Positions 11,791 through 22,260 of a DNA stretch of 64,000 bases are shown here, in pieces (the first letter of the stretch is position 1; the number at the start of each line of letters is the position of its first letter). The notes beneath the pieces were generated by a model. The model saw only the letters and a program-made list of their open reading frames with translations, searched no databases and was not told the origin of the DNA. Source of the stretch: Gymnopilus junonius (lineage: Eukaryota; Basidiomycota; Agaricomycetes; Agaricales; Galerinaceae). The stretch is from assembly GCA_015501075.1 (NCBI GenBank), contig JADNYJ010000154.1:1-64000 (forward strand). The letters run 5' to 3'. Position numbers and translations under genes: made by a program.

Positions 11791-14700
11791 CTAATCCTCT
11801 ACATCCCAAATCCGAATTGTCTGGTCCCCTGATCCAGAAACTACGCGCTTCCCATCAGGAGAGAATGCGACAGACCTGACCACATATGTGTGTCCTTCGA
11901 GTGGCGGTCCATCCGCTTCACCGGTATCTACAATCCAGAGTCGAACTGTTCCATCACCAGAACCTGAAACTAGGCGCTTCCCATTGGGCGAAAACGCAAC
12001 AGAGTTGACTTCATCAGTGTGACCGGTGAATGGCTGTCCTTTTTCTTTCCCAGTCTCAATGTCCCAGAGTCGAACTGTTCTGTCGGCTGAACCTGAAGCT
12101 ACGTACTTTCCATCAGGTGAGAATGCAACAGACAGGATCATGTTTGTGTGCCCCTTGAACGGCTCTCCTTCAGCCTTCCAAGACTCGACATTCCAGCGTC
12201 GAATTATTCCATTGATTGAACCTGATATGATGTGCTCACCGTCAGGTGAGAAGGCAACAGGAATGACAAAACCTGTGTGTCCCTCGAATGTCATCTTTTT
12301 TGCCTCTCCATTCTCCAAGTTCCAGAGCCGAACTGTTTCATCTGATGAACTGGAAACCACCCAATTGCTATCAGGCGAAACCCCAACAGATATGACCCCA
12401 TTTGTATGCCCCTTGAGGATCTTTCCATCTGCCTTCCCTGTCTTCACATCCCATATCCGTACTTTCGCGTCATCCGAACCTGAAACGACCCAATTTCCAT
12501 CAGGCGAGAAGGCAACAGAGAAAACCATGTCCGTGTGTCCTCTGAATATCTGGCCTGCCTCTCCAGTTTTGGCATCCCAGAGACGGACTGTGTTGTCCCA
12601 TGCACCTGAAACTATGTACTGGCCATCGGGTGAGAACGCGACTGAAGTGACACCACCTTCATGTCCGTGTAATGTTAAGAAATCTGGAGCGTCGATTTAG
12701 AATGTTTGGAAATGATACCAAGAAAGTGAACGAAACTGACGGTCTGTGAAGCCTGTCATAAATTCCCTTATTTCTGCAGCATGATTGTCGTCGCTATGCG
12801 TTAATGTTTCCAGATGAGAACGGATCTCCCATGATTTGGCCAGTTTTAGGTGCAGTTGTGAAGGGGAAGAGGGAATCGAGGGCCTCATAATGCCAAGGGA
12901 TACAAGTAGGAGTCGATACTTTATGTCTGACTTAATCTTGGCATCCTTCAACGTCGTGACTAGTTTGATATATAGAGCCTGCCGTCCGGACCCTATCTAA
13001 AGTCAGTTGGTCACTCTAATACTGAGTAAACACACTAGCATACCCGACGCGACCATTTCTTTGAGAGGCTCCAGCACCGCACCATTTTCCTCGTCAATGA
13101 TGAATTTATCCACTATGGCTTCAATGGAGTCGTAGATATCAAACTCTAGCCAATTACTGAATGTATCCAGCTTCTCCCACAGAGTCGGCGCGTCCTTCGG
13201 AGGACGTGCCTTGGGCGTATATTTTTTACCAGGGTCAGCGAGCACAAGGGAGGCATGGATCTTCTGTCCTCGGTGGATTTTGCGGGCTTGCCCAGATGAG
13301 GCCTAACCATGTATTAGCTGGTGAGGGTGGTTGGTAACTGGATAATGTTACTTATGAGTGGCCTTAGTCCCAGTTTCCTCCCTCGTGAATGTCAACCTCC
13401 CCAACGGAAGAACCTCTAACGGCCACCAATGCCATGTCAGAGATTCTTTGATCTGATCATTTCGAGGGAAGATAACTCTCCATTGAATCCAGCTGTACGC
13501 AGTCCAACAGCCTCAGCCTCGAATACCATCCACCTCAGCGGCGGTCGGCTCAGATTCATAGCAGCATTCCCTCCTCCACTGAATGAATATAAGTACGTTA
13601 ATGACACTAATGTATGAAAATTTCAGGATACTGACATGTCAGAGTGCGTACCAGCAAACCACACCTCTTTAACTTGCGGCCGATCTTTCGTTGACCCTGC
13701 CTTCCGTGGATTGATGGCTGAGCCATCGTCCTCAGTGGCTGGGAATTTCACTTCACCCGAAGACTTTGCATTCATTCTTTCATTGGAATCGATAGCCGTA
13801 TTTGAACCTCCATAAGCATATTCAGGGAGAAACTTGACGCGTCGCTCATCCAGCGCTAGAGCATGGCGGAAGTAGCAAACATGCTTCATGCCGTCTATCG
13901 TATGAGGAAGTAACTTCTGCCCACGCGCAAAGCCGATGGATGAGATGGTGTCCCTGTACCAGCCTTGAGAAGACGTTTATTCTGCAAAAGAGGGGGCGGC
14001 ACATACCAAGCACCAACAAAATGCACTTTCACATCCTTACGGGAGAATGCCTTCTTAAAGCGCTCGGCCGTCGACGTCTTGACCTCGCCAAAATCTCCAA
14101 CTTCGGTGACACTCTTAATGTCGCTTTTGGGGTCGGCGTACAGCTCGTATGCGCTTCATAATATTGTTACAGATAAAAATGGTAAATCAGAACTAAACTC
14201 TTACAATGGGATTTGCAGCTCATTTCCCTTATAGATCAATCCGACCTATGTCTTCATGTTAGCGAATCTTAAATTATCGAAACGGTAAAACTGTTCTCGC
14301 CTTGTGGATCATAGCAGAGAGCACTCGGACTTGAAATGCACCTCGAGAAAATCCTATGATCCATACCGATCAGTGGTCAGAAATAAATTAACGCTCTAGC
14401 ATACCGAAGAGAAAAATGCAGTCTCCCTCCCTATAATTGTCTGAGAGCCAGCGATATGCTCCCAAAACCGTTTTCTCGAAGTCCCTAAAATGAGATAGGC
14501 AAATGAGAAGTATATAGTTAAAGTACAGAGACCATGCGCACCAAGCAATTGCCAAATCAACGTTGTGGTATATGACTTGCTTGTAGTAACTGATCGACTT
14601 CCATGATGGCCGTGCGTAGGTGCCAATGCCGCTGTTGTACCAGGTAAGTTGATTGTCTTTTTCGTCCTTGAGGATGAGGTTGTATAGCTCAATAACGTTT

Positions 14701-14881
14701 GTGTTCTTTTTGTGAAAAATTCAAACAAATTAATGACGCTACTTTCAAGAGGGATGATAGAACCTACCTTTTCTCCAAACTGGTTTGAGGTACCGTCGAT
14801 GGAGACAACAAGGTTTCTGCCATCAATCTTGTGGCCGCATGGCATCATGTCCTTTGTCGACTCTTGCTGAGGTTTCGCCAT
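11791..14881 (-). CDS. DUF2235 (Tle1-like alpha/beta hydrolase) fused to a seven-bladed WD40 propeller; two apparent frame breaks
   Basis: Start at 14881 (MAKPQQESTKD). Clear exons are 14881-14768, 14705-14542, 14484-14405, 14353-14301 (GC donor), 14245-14205, 14153-14007, 13953-13636 and one starting at 13578. The N-terminal half has LVVSIDGTSNQF, the nucleophile motif GFSRG across exons 3-4, GAWDT, and FAGTHSD followed by GGG. These are typical of DUF2235, the family of the T6SS phospholipase effector Tle1, so a lipase-like catalytic role is plausible. The C-terminal part (12690-11794) holds seven WD repeats of about 42 residues with near-identical SVAFSPDGK and VRLWD cores. The frame appears to slip near 13450-13510, before IKESLTWHWWP, and near 13285, before ARKIHRGQ. 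Each could be a missed short intron or a one-base loss. No NACHT domain lies between the two halves. Confidence 0.8.
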
Positions 14882-16752
14882 AGTAACGCCTACATTAAGT
14901 GGTTACTCTCCTTCTCACTGGGAAATTGGCGGAGCACTCACTTGCATTCAGGTTTGCTCTTTCCCTGAAGGAAAATGGTGGGTGGTGGAGAGGAGGAAAG
15001 CGTTGATTTGTGTTTTCTCTGACGTGAGATATTCATGCACGGGACATATTCATGCACGGGACCAATGAAAATCGATAGCAGAACCCATTTGATATTGCCT
15101 CGTGTTTTTTAGCCCGGGTCCCTTCCGGTTATGGTGTTCATGTTTCAGAGGAGATGAAAAGGATGAACATGGTTGGAGGCGGTATGAGTGAATGCGTGGA
15201 AACGAGCCGATATATTTAGAATCTAGAAATAATAACGATATTATGGAACCTGGAAGAGGGTAGAACTTCGAGCGCCCGACGGTAAGAAAAAGACGTTATG
15301 GGACAAGGCCGCCCTCACCTACGTTGATGGCATGTCTAAAGTGGGCTTCTTGGGCATTGCTCGCCACTATGACAGATCAAAGATATCGTAAACAAGGTCA
15401 CTTGTGTAACTTTGGGGCTGTGCAAACAAGTGAAGGAAGCGATTGTGGTACCTCACAGCTAATCACCCGCCCTTCTCCTGGAAGTGGACGTGCTACTCAA
15501 CCACGATGAATGACAACGCAAAGGTCGAATGCGCTGATCTTAACAGGAGGAACATTCATGCAACACGGACAAGGGATCACAGAAAGTACGTCTTCCCTTC
15601 CGTCCGAATTCGCTTATCTGATGCCGATTTCCAATCTAAACTCTCAAGAACGCTATAGCTCCAGGCACATTTCACAACTCCAGCGATCGTTTCGATTCGA
15701 CCCTCCCAAATGTTACCCCAACACCCGCGCACCGTCTTGAAAAACAAAATGGACGCGGTGACGGGCCAAGACAAGAACATAAGAACACGAGAGACGCGCT
15801 CACGACGTGGATTCACGGTGCAGCAGGGGCGCTGTTACAGTCAGCCAGCAATCACGCAAAGCTACTATGTAGTAGCGGAGATGTGTTTTGCGGAAGGTAC
15901 CCACCCTCTTGGCTAGTTTCTTACTCTGGCAGAGCTGATTGGATATTGATATGATAGGTCTTCGACCACCACTTCGCAAATGAAGACATTCTATCTATCC
16001 AACCTCCATCACCACCTCTTCCGCGATCCCCAATCCGACTCTGACTTCAAACAAATCCACATTTACCGCATGCGCATGCCATCCCCGGTGTTGATAGGGT
16101 TTTTCGAAGAGCATTTGGGAATGCGGATGGACAGGGACCGATGATGGGGTGAATGCGATGGGGATGAAGGAGGTGAAGAGGATGATGATAAGTTGGAGGA
16201 TGGAGAAGAGATGGAAGATGGGGACACGAACGACTTGGACAACCTCAGAGGACAGAGGGCATCGAACTCGGAAGAGGGGCGCGAGAGGGATTCATAGGGA
16301 GAATGACGGGTGGCAGTTGGCACGGGTGTATTCGTGTATTCAGAAATGAAATCACTATACTTTACTTTGAGTACGTACATGTGCGTTAGGCGATTCAGAG
16401 TACGAAGTGACGACTCGAGCTGTATAGACTAGGCTTGGAAAAGTCGTGGAGTACGCTGCTGAGAAGATGCAACGTGTTGTACAGAGCCTAGTTCAAGGCC
16501 GGGTGTGACGTGGTTCACTGTACAGTCCAGTAGAGAACGTCGGTTATGGCTGTGAGATGGGAGGAACAATGGAATCAAGGCAGGTAAAAAGACGTACCTT
16601 CCCTAGCTTCCTCCCCAAACTACTGATAGAGATACCGTCCAACGATGTTCAAGAAGTTCACAGCTTACCTGTGTACGAGTCGGATAGAGGCTCATATGCA
16701 TATGCCCCCCTGGACCATCCAATTTCATTGTCTACACGGTAGATGGATGGCA
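14882..16752. other. Intergenic region, no gene recognised
   Basis: Possible short exons around 15300-15700 (+) do not join into a known protein. The minus-strand frame at 16063-16380 is Ser/Pro low complexity. A short direct repeat, ATTCATGCACGGGAC, occurs at about 15030-15062. Confidence 0.4.
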
Positions 16753-16906
16753 CCGACTCTCCTAGCTGTCAATTTCTTCCGTGCCTATGTACAAGACGAC
16801 GGTAATGTAGCACTAAGGTACGTTCTTGATGTCACTTACACAATGCACAATGTAAAGAGACCACCCGGCTTATACGTACATTTCAAGTGCCTGGCGTGTA
16901 TTAAAG
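16753..16906 (+). promoter_or_regulatory. Promoter block of S2 (family-type elements)
   Basis: CTAGCTGTCAATTTCTT ends near 16778, AAGGTACGTTCTTGATGTC is at 16815-16833, and GTGCCTGGCG (16887-16896) is followed by TATTAAAG (about 16899-16906), 101 bp before the start codon. Order and spacing match S1 and S3. Confidence 0.7.
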
Positions 16907-17006
16907 TATTGTCTTTCCCCCTCCAACCAAACTCCACTCGATTCAGGCTTTTATTCTCCTATCAGCCTGGTATTCTCTCTCTCTCTCACCACATCACCAG
17001 AACAAC

Positions 17007-18166
17007 ATGTCTGCCCCTCCTCCATACCCCGACCCATCCGGAATGATGGCAGCCATGGCGCGCGAGGACGATCCCGCACAGCGGGCCGAGGAAGGCATGA
17101 AGCGCGTAGGAGAGTGCATCGTCGAGATGGAGTCTGAGTTTAGGACGATCCAGGACTTCATTCAGTGGGTGGATCAGAAACGGGTTGTGCGGGACGGATA
17201 TGGGAATATCAAAGTGTATGCGCCGGAGTGGAGTGGGATTCATGAGGTGAGTAATGGTTTATCCAAGACTTACCTGTAAAAGTTCCTCGTATTATATGAG
17301 TTCTGATAAACGGTAGGCGTACACGGACCTTATACAGGAGTCCCAGGTCACCGCTCATAATCTCGCAAGGGAGTTGGGATGTACGTCATTTATTCAAACT
17401 TCAAGGTTTATGCTAGATGATTTCCGTCTTACATGCTAACATCTCGTCCCTCCCAGACCTTGTCGACGTACTCATACCCATATCCCACAATGTCAACTTC
17501 CAACAAGCCCTCAAAGGGAAAGCTGTAGACCATTACATCAAAGTACGCTCATCCCACCCCATTTATTATAACCACACGTGCCTGAATTCCAATTACTCAC
17601 TTGACCAAATACCCCTCAAGGACCTCGACAACTTCATAGAAGATGCCGAAAAATCCCGCAACCTGTTCCTCCGCATCGAGAAGAACGTACAGAATTTCCA
17701 AGGAAAGCTAACCACCGCGCTCTACGCCTCTGCGGGCGCCCCAGCCAACGAGAATTTCTCCACCCTCGAGGACGCATGGAGGGAGATGGAGAATCTTCGC
17801 AAGGTGTTTTATGCGTTGGAGGATAGGTTAAGTGTGGTCGGGAGGGTATGGCCCATTGTGAGTTTTTGATTCTTTTTAGGATACGTATTTGGGGTGGGGG
17901 CTGACCTATGTTGTCGTTTGTATTAGCTCACGGTCGAGGCGGAAATGCTGCAATCTCATTTGAAAGATCTTAGATTTGCTGCTGGTGTTCTGGTGAGTAG
18001 ATTTACTTGTTTATTTCATGATCCTTTTGTATGGGGGTTTCGCGGGCATTTGACGAGGTTTTTGTAGATCTTCGAGAAAAGGGTTAATTTGGTCAAGGAG
18101 GTTTATGATAAGTTCATGGCTTCCCTAGATATATATGTTTCCGCAGTTGTAGCTGTTAAGAAATGA
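17007..18166 (+). CDS. Helical-bundle family, type S (S2), possible alpha-pore-forming-toxin-like component
   Basis: Six exons: 17007-17246, 17317-17380, 17457-17542, 17621-17857, 17927-17992 and 18068-18166. All phases agree, giving about 263 aa with no break. It starts MSAPPPYPDPSG. Exon 1 has MESEFRTIQDFIQW, exon 2 AYTDLIQESQ, exon 3 LVDVLIPISHNVNF, exon 4 ends RLSVVGRVWPI, and the last exon ends with VAVKK. No signal peptide or hydrophobic segment is present; the protein looks soluble and helical. S3 (25132-26287) is a close paralogue and S4 is its duplicated, truncated copy. The left arm of the inverted duplication begins inside exon 1, at about 17232. A soluble subunit of a multi-component pore former is the best guess; a structural helical protein remains possible. 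Confidence 0.8.
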
Positions 18167-18954
18167 TAGATTTACCTGGTCCAGTGATAGCTCGCACATG
18201 AATGAAAGATCATCCTGCATAAAAGGACAAAAAAAGAAGCTCAGAGAGATGCAGTGTATTCAAGTCGACAATTTATTGACGTACACGTGCGACAACTCAA
18301 GGTCCTTACCGTTGTTATTCTATCACGTCCTCAGAGTCGGCATTGAGGCCTAGGAGGAAAAGTGTAAGGTACTACAGCGGGACTTGAAGAAGCAATTCTC
18401 AGGAAGGTTATGTATATACATATACATGTAATGAGAGGATGGCAAGTCGGTAAAAGGATAAAATACTTACAAAGACAGCATGCTCCCACTTAATGTTCTG
18501 CACACCCCTTCGGCGGTAGACCAAACCTTAACTTCACCGACACCCTATGGACCACAGGAGTAAAGCTTCGATGTCGTCTGCCCCAGTCCTAGTAGCCGAA
18601 GTTGGGCAACACATTCACTACGGGAAGAAATGCCAAGGCAAGGGCATCGTCGAGAGACACCACGAGCAAGGGAAAGCAGGCAGAAAGTCTGAGGAAAGGG
18701 ATAAGACGCAGGGCAGATTCTTGATAATTGCGTACTTGGAAGGCCAGAAACCAGGAAAGCAGACTGGCAGCAATAATTGAGACGGCAAATGTACCCTGGT
18801 CAGCGACAGCTATGCCCGAGGGTGACGGGAACAACGTCCAAAGTCCGGACTAGCGGAGCGATAGCCGGCACGACGCTGCTTTGTGATGCCTGTGCGTGAC
18901 GTTTGTTGAACTGTACAGTTGGGCGGAGAAATCCGTAGACGGTAGATGTTCGCA
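18167..18954 (-). pseudogene. Fossil sequence between S2 and M1
   Basis: Matches 53870-54480 in the right arm in inverted orientation. Its distal part (about 18230-18560) also resembles the fossil downstream of the H genes (24600-24930 and 48067-48400). Shared features are a GTAAGTATTTTATC donor-like site and a second block with TGCCGACTCT. In minus sense it gives fragments such as GEVKVWSTAEG that parallel SEIEVLSAPAE near H1. It looks like the decayed end of a gene duplicated along with the family. An F-box/LRR-type origin is only a guess. Confidence 0.4.
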
Positions 18955-19384
18955 CTGGGCTTACGCCCATCCTCCTCATGTGCAAAGCGCCATGTTTATG
19001 GTACTTAGGATACTTCTTGGTGACTGTATATTATTTCATCCCTCTCTTAATAATTTGTATATGCTTGTCGTACGTAAATATTATATTAGAATGCTCCAAC
19101 AAACAAGCGCATTGTGTTTACTCAAGCCAGTGTTAAAACCCAAATCACAATTCATTATATAACAGACCAAAACAAAATTCGTTTACAAAGAGATTGATAT
19201 CAATGCGCTGGGCGTACGCCCATCCTCCTCATGTGCAAAGCGCCATGTTTATGGTACTTAGGATACTTTTCGGTGACTGTATAACAAGCGCATTATGTTT
19301 ACTCAAGCCAGTGTTAAAACCCAAATCACAATTCATTATATAACAGACCAAAACAAAATTCGTTTACAAAGAGATTGATATCAA
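18955..19384. repeat. Imperfect direct duplication next to the M1 3' end
   Basis: Two copies begin CTGGGC.TACGCCCAT (18955 and 19208) and end GATTGATATCAA (about 19202 and 19384). The first copy carries about 75 extra bases after GGTGACTGTATA. The right arm has a single copy at about 53650-53830, so this is a later duplication in the left arm. Confidence 0.75.
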
Positions 19385-19412
19385 AAGGCCAAGGGTTCAA
19401 CCATCAAAGCCT

Positions 19413-21094
19413 TTACTGAACGCGCAGGCAATAATCATCAAGCGCCTGCCTGATCTTAACATAAACAGGGGCCTCCGCCTGGACTTTCTCGATGAAAATC
19501 TTATCACAACAACGTCAGCCATACAAAATCTGCTGCAGAACCGCCACGTACCTCTTCATCAGGCTCATTGTTGCTTTCAAGATAATCGTTAAGAGCGGCC
19601 GAATCAGCATTCAGCTTTGGGTGAAGAAAACGGAATATGTAAGAAGATCGTATGAATTCTGAACAAGAAGACACATACCTTGCTCCAGATAGCATCAAAG
19701 TTTCCGATTTTATTAATCAGACCACCGAATTCTGTGACCAGCGCATAAGTCTCCCTGCCAGCCTGTTGGAGTCGAGCGTTCTTCTTGTCGACGGCCCTCT
19801 TCAAATCTGCGAGTTCTTCTAATTTCGCGTCGAGCTCCACCTGCGTTTCTAGAGTAGTGGGGAACATTAGCTAGAAGTCGGGCTGAGGTGTAAGGGTCAG
19901 AGTGCTTACTTTCGAGCGCAGCATGGCTTTCAAAGAATTTTCCAACGATGGAGACAGCGTCGAAGATGGCGCCGAACTGGGTGAGCACGAAGAATTAGAA
20001 GGAAGGAATTTGGCTAGGAAGAGCAAAGCTTACCTTGAAAGGCTTAGGTGCACCAGCGGCAGTATCTTTTCCAGCAGCACCTTTTCCAGTGATACCCTGT
20101 AGTAATTGAGGATAATCCTGCTTCACGCTGCCAATGGAGAAATGAACCCACGTTAGCCACAGCTGGCGTTTCAGGGGCTGATTCTGATTCAGCAGGATCG
20201 GAAGGCTTCGTAGTACTGGTGGGTTTCTTGAACGTTTTCAGCTACAAAGAGGATCAGTGTACAGGACCGTCTGAAAAATTCATGAATGGGACTTACGACG
20301 TCCTTTCCAGTCTGTCCCAATCTTTTCATCAGAGGTGGGCTACGGAAGGGGGTGTAAACGTCAAGCTGAGCAAGATGAATGTAACGTAAAGCCACGTACT
20401 TGGCTTTGACAGCTTCCGCGATCGTGGCGATGCTCTGCTGCAATTGATCAACCTGCTTGGCAGATTCTGTCGCGATCTGTCCTTTCAGTTTGGCAACTTG
20501 GTCACGGAGGGTGACGAGGCCGGTCTTCACTCCATCGACTTCGCTCTTGAACGGAGCAGAGTTATCGTTGGCAGCGTCTGCGATCTATGAATGTGAATGA
20601 ATTGTGGTCAGTGAGGTAAATTTGACCAATGAAGTGGAACAATAAGTACCTTGCGAGCAGTCTTCTTGACGTGGTCTAGACGCTTGGCGAATGGGTATTG
20701 GCTGTTCTGAGCAACAGGGATGACGACGTCGACAAAGTCTGGGCATCGTGAATTGTAAGTCGAAAGGTATAGAATCACATAACGACGACAAAACCTACTT
20801 CGAATGACGGAGTTGAGCTTGTTGGCTGATTCACGAGAGTGGCTTAGCAACTTGACGTATTCTAGCCAAAAATCATCATTAGGACGTTGAAGTCAAAAAT
20901 ATGGAAAAAGAACGGTTACATTGTCGACCGACGTCAACAGGGCAGAGAGGTCAGTTCCAGCGGCGTTGTCCACGTCCTCAATAACGAGGTGGGCCTTGCG
21001 CAGAGACTCCTGCACCCCGAGCGCCTGGGTCATCAAGTTGGAGATATCATCGTAACAGAAGGCGCATCGTATGAGGCAGAGTGGCAGCAGACAT
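19413..21094 (-). pseudogene. Helical-bundle family, type M (M1), left-arm copy with two one-base losses in exon 1
   Basis: This copy parallels M2 (51889-53624) exon by exon, with stop at 19413-19415 and first ATG at 21094. Exon 1 (21094-20920) is two bases shorter than in M2: one base is missing near codon 7 and another near codon 15, so the frame from this ATG stops early. The remaining exons look intact. They include the long helix with LRDQVAKLKGQIATESAK (exon 4), the mildly hydrophobic segment FGAIFDAVSIVGKFF (exon 8), the coiled region before GNFDAIWSK (exon 9), and the short last exon. Both lesions are seen directly by comparison with M2. Whether they are real mutations or base-call errors is open. 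Confidence 0.75.
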
Positions 21095-22260
21095 TGTGCG
21101 GTTCGAAAGTATGCTTTGAAGACGAGGAAGGGTAGCTAAAGTGGGTTACGATCAGTGTTGGGTTTTTTCGGTTTCAAACCCAACCTTTATACGAAATACC
21201 CTTGGAAGTTGGAAGGTAAAACGTACCTTTGAGCTTCAACCATACCGCGCAGCAAATTCGCCTAGTCACGTCCACGTACGCTCCGGCGATTTCTCGTGTT
21301 CAAAGTGCCTGATTTCTGACAGGAGAATGAAGGCCATTGTAAAAGAGTCCCATCATCAGTGCCTGCGATGTCGATTATTGCAAGAGGAAAGGCATGGATC
21401 GTTGGTCGGAGGAGCAAAGTACCGTCAAGGCCCAGGTTCCGTCCGCTTATAGCCGGCATCCCGGCACCAGGAACCCAGTTCCAGAAATTGACGTTGACAT
21501 TTCCTTTCCACTTTCCATCGCCTAGCTGGACTTGTCAGTCCTTTCGAGAAATTCATCGCTGCTCAATGCGCTGCATAATGTCCTTGTTCTCTTGTTCCTC
21601 TTGTACCTTTTGAGAGTCATCTCATTTACCTCCAAGCTGGTTCTCCTTTCACCTGACAGATTCGTGCTAAGTATTTCAGGAGTCAGGACGTCATCATGGC
21701 GGGCACTCTGCGCTGGCCCTATTTCTGTTGTACGTGGTTTCATCTGAAGATATGCTCTTTATGATTCCATTTACTGCATTTGATATGTTGACTCCGCACT
21801 TAGATCCTAGTGCGCTCGCCCGTTACGCATGTGTCTGGGGTTCAAGTTCTGCCCTGGACAGCATTTGTCAATCGACCATCCACGGGTTGTTCCTGATTCT
21901 AGAGTCAGTAACTTTTCATTTTCCTGAAGTATTTCCATTGCTGCGCGGTGGAATGATAGTCCCGACTCCCCCTGGCTGTCAATCCCTTTGTGCCTCCGCC
22001 ACGAGACGCGAGGCATTGTACATGCTCCATAACGTTCCAAGGTACGCTTTGATATCGCTTCAGAGAATTGACGTTCCTACATTTGCTTGCTAACGTTGCT
22101 GATGCAAACGTTCGGATTTCAGTCCCATTCTTTTCCCAAGTTCCTGACGTGTATAAAAGGGTGACCACGTTTCCTCTTTCCCTTCAACCAAAGTCGACTT
22201 ACGCCTTTGATCCAACTCCCATCTTTATCATAGCTCTCTCAAATTCCATATCAAATCACG
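21095..22260. promoter_or_regulatory. Shared divergent promoter region of M1 and H1
   Basis: M1 and H1 are transcribed outward from this 1.17 kb spacer. The H1 side has CCGACTCCCCCTGGCTGTCA (21963-21982), AAGGTACGCTTTGATATC (about 22039) and TATAAAA (22152-22158), 103 bp before the H1 start. The M1 side (minus strand) has AAGGTACGT and TATAAAGG around 21185-21225. The right-arm copy is 50734-51888, and a third decayed copy lies at 10930-11600. Confidence 0.65.

Noticed and set aside
11791..12690. Regular about 126 bp repeats considered as a CRISPR-like or satellite array
   Set aside because: The period matches 42-residue WD40 units in one open frame, so the repetition is coding; no CRISPR array is present in the window.
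12026..12700. Long plus-strand open frame over the WD40 region
   Set aside because: It is the antisense shadow of the repeated WD40 codons; the minus strand gives seven canonical WD repeats.
16063..16380. Minus-strand Ser/Pro-rich open frame
   Set aside because: Compositional bias alone keeps it open; no homologous pattern, and nothing corresponding elsewhere in the family blocks.
18547..18834. Open frames on both strands downstream of S2
   Set aside because: Not preserved as equivalent frames in the right-arm copy, which argues against a real gene.
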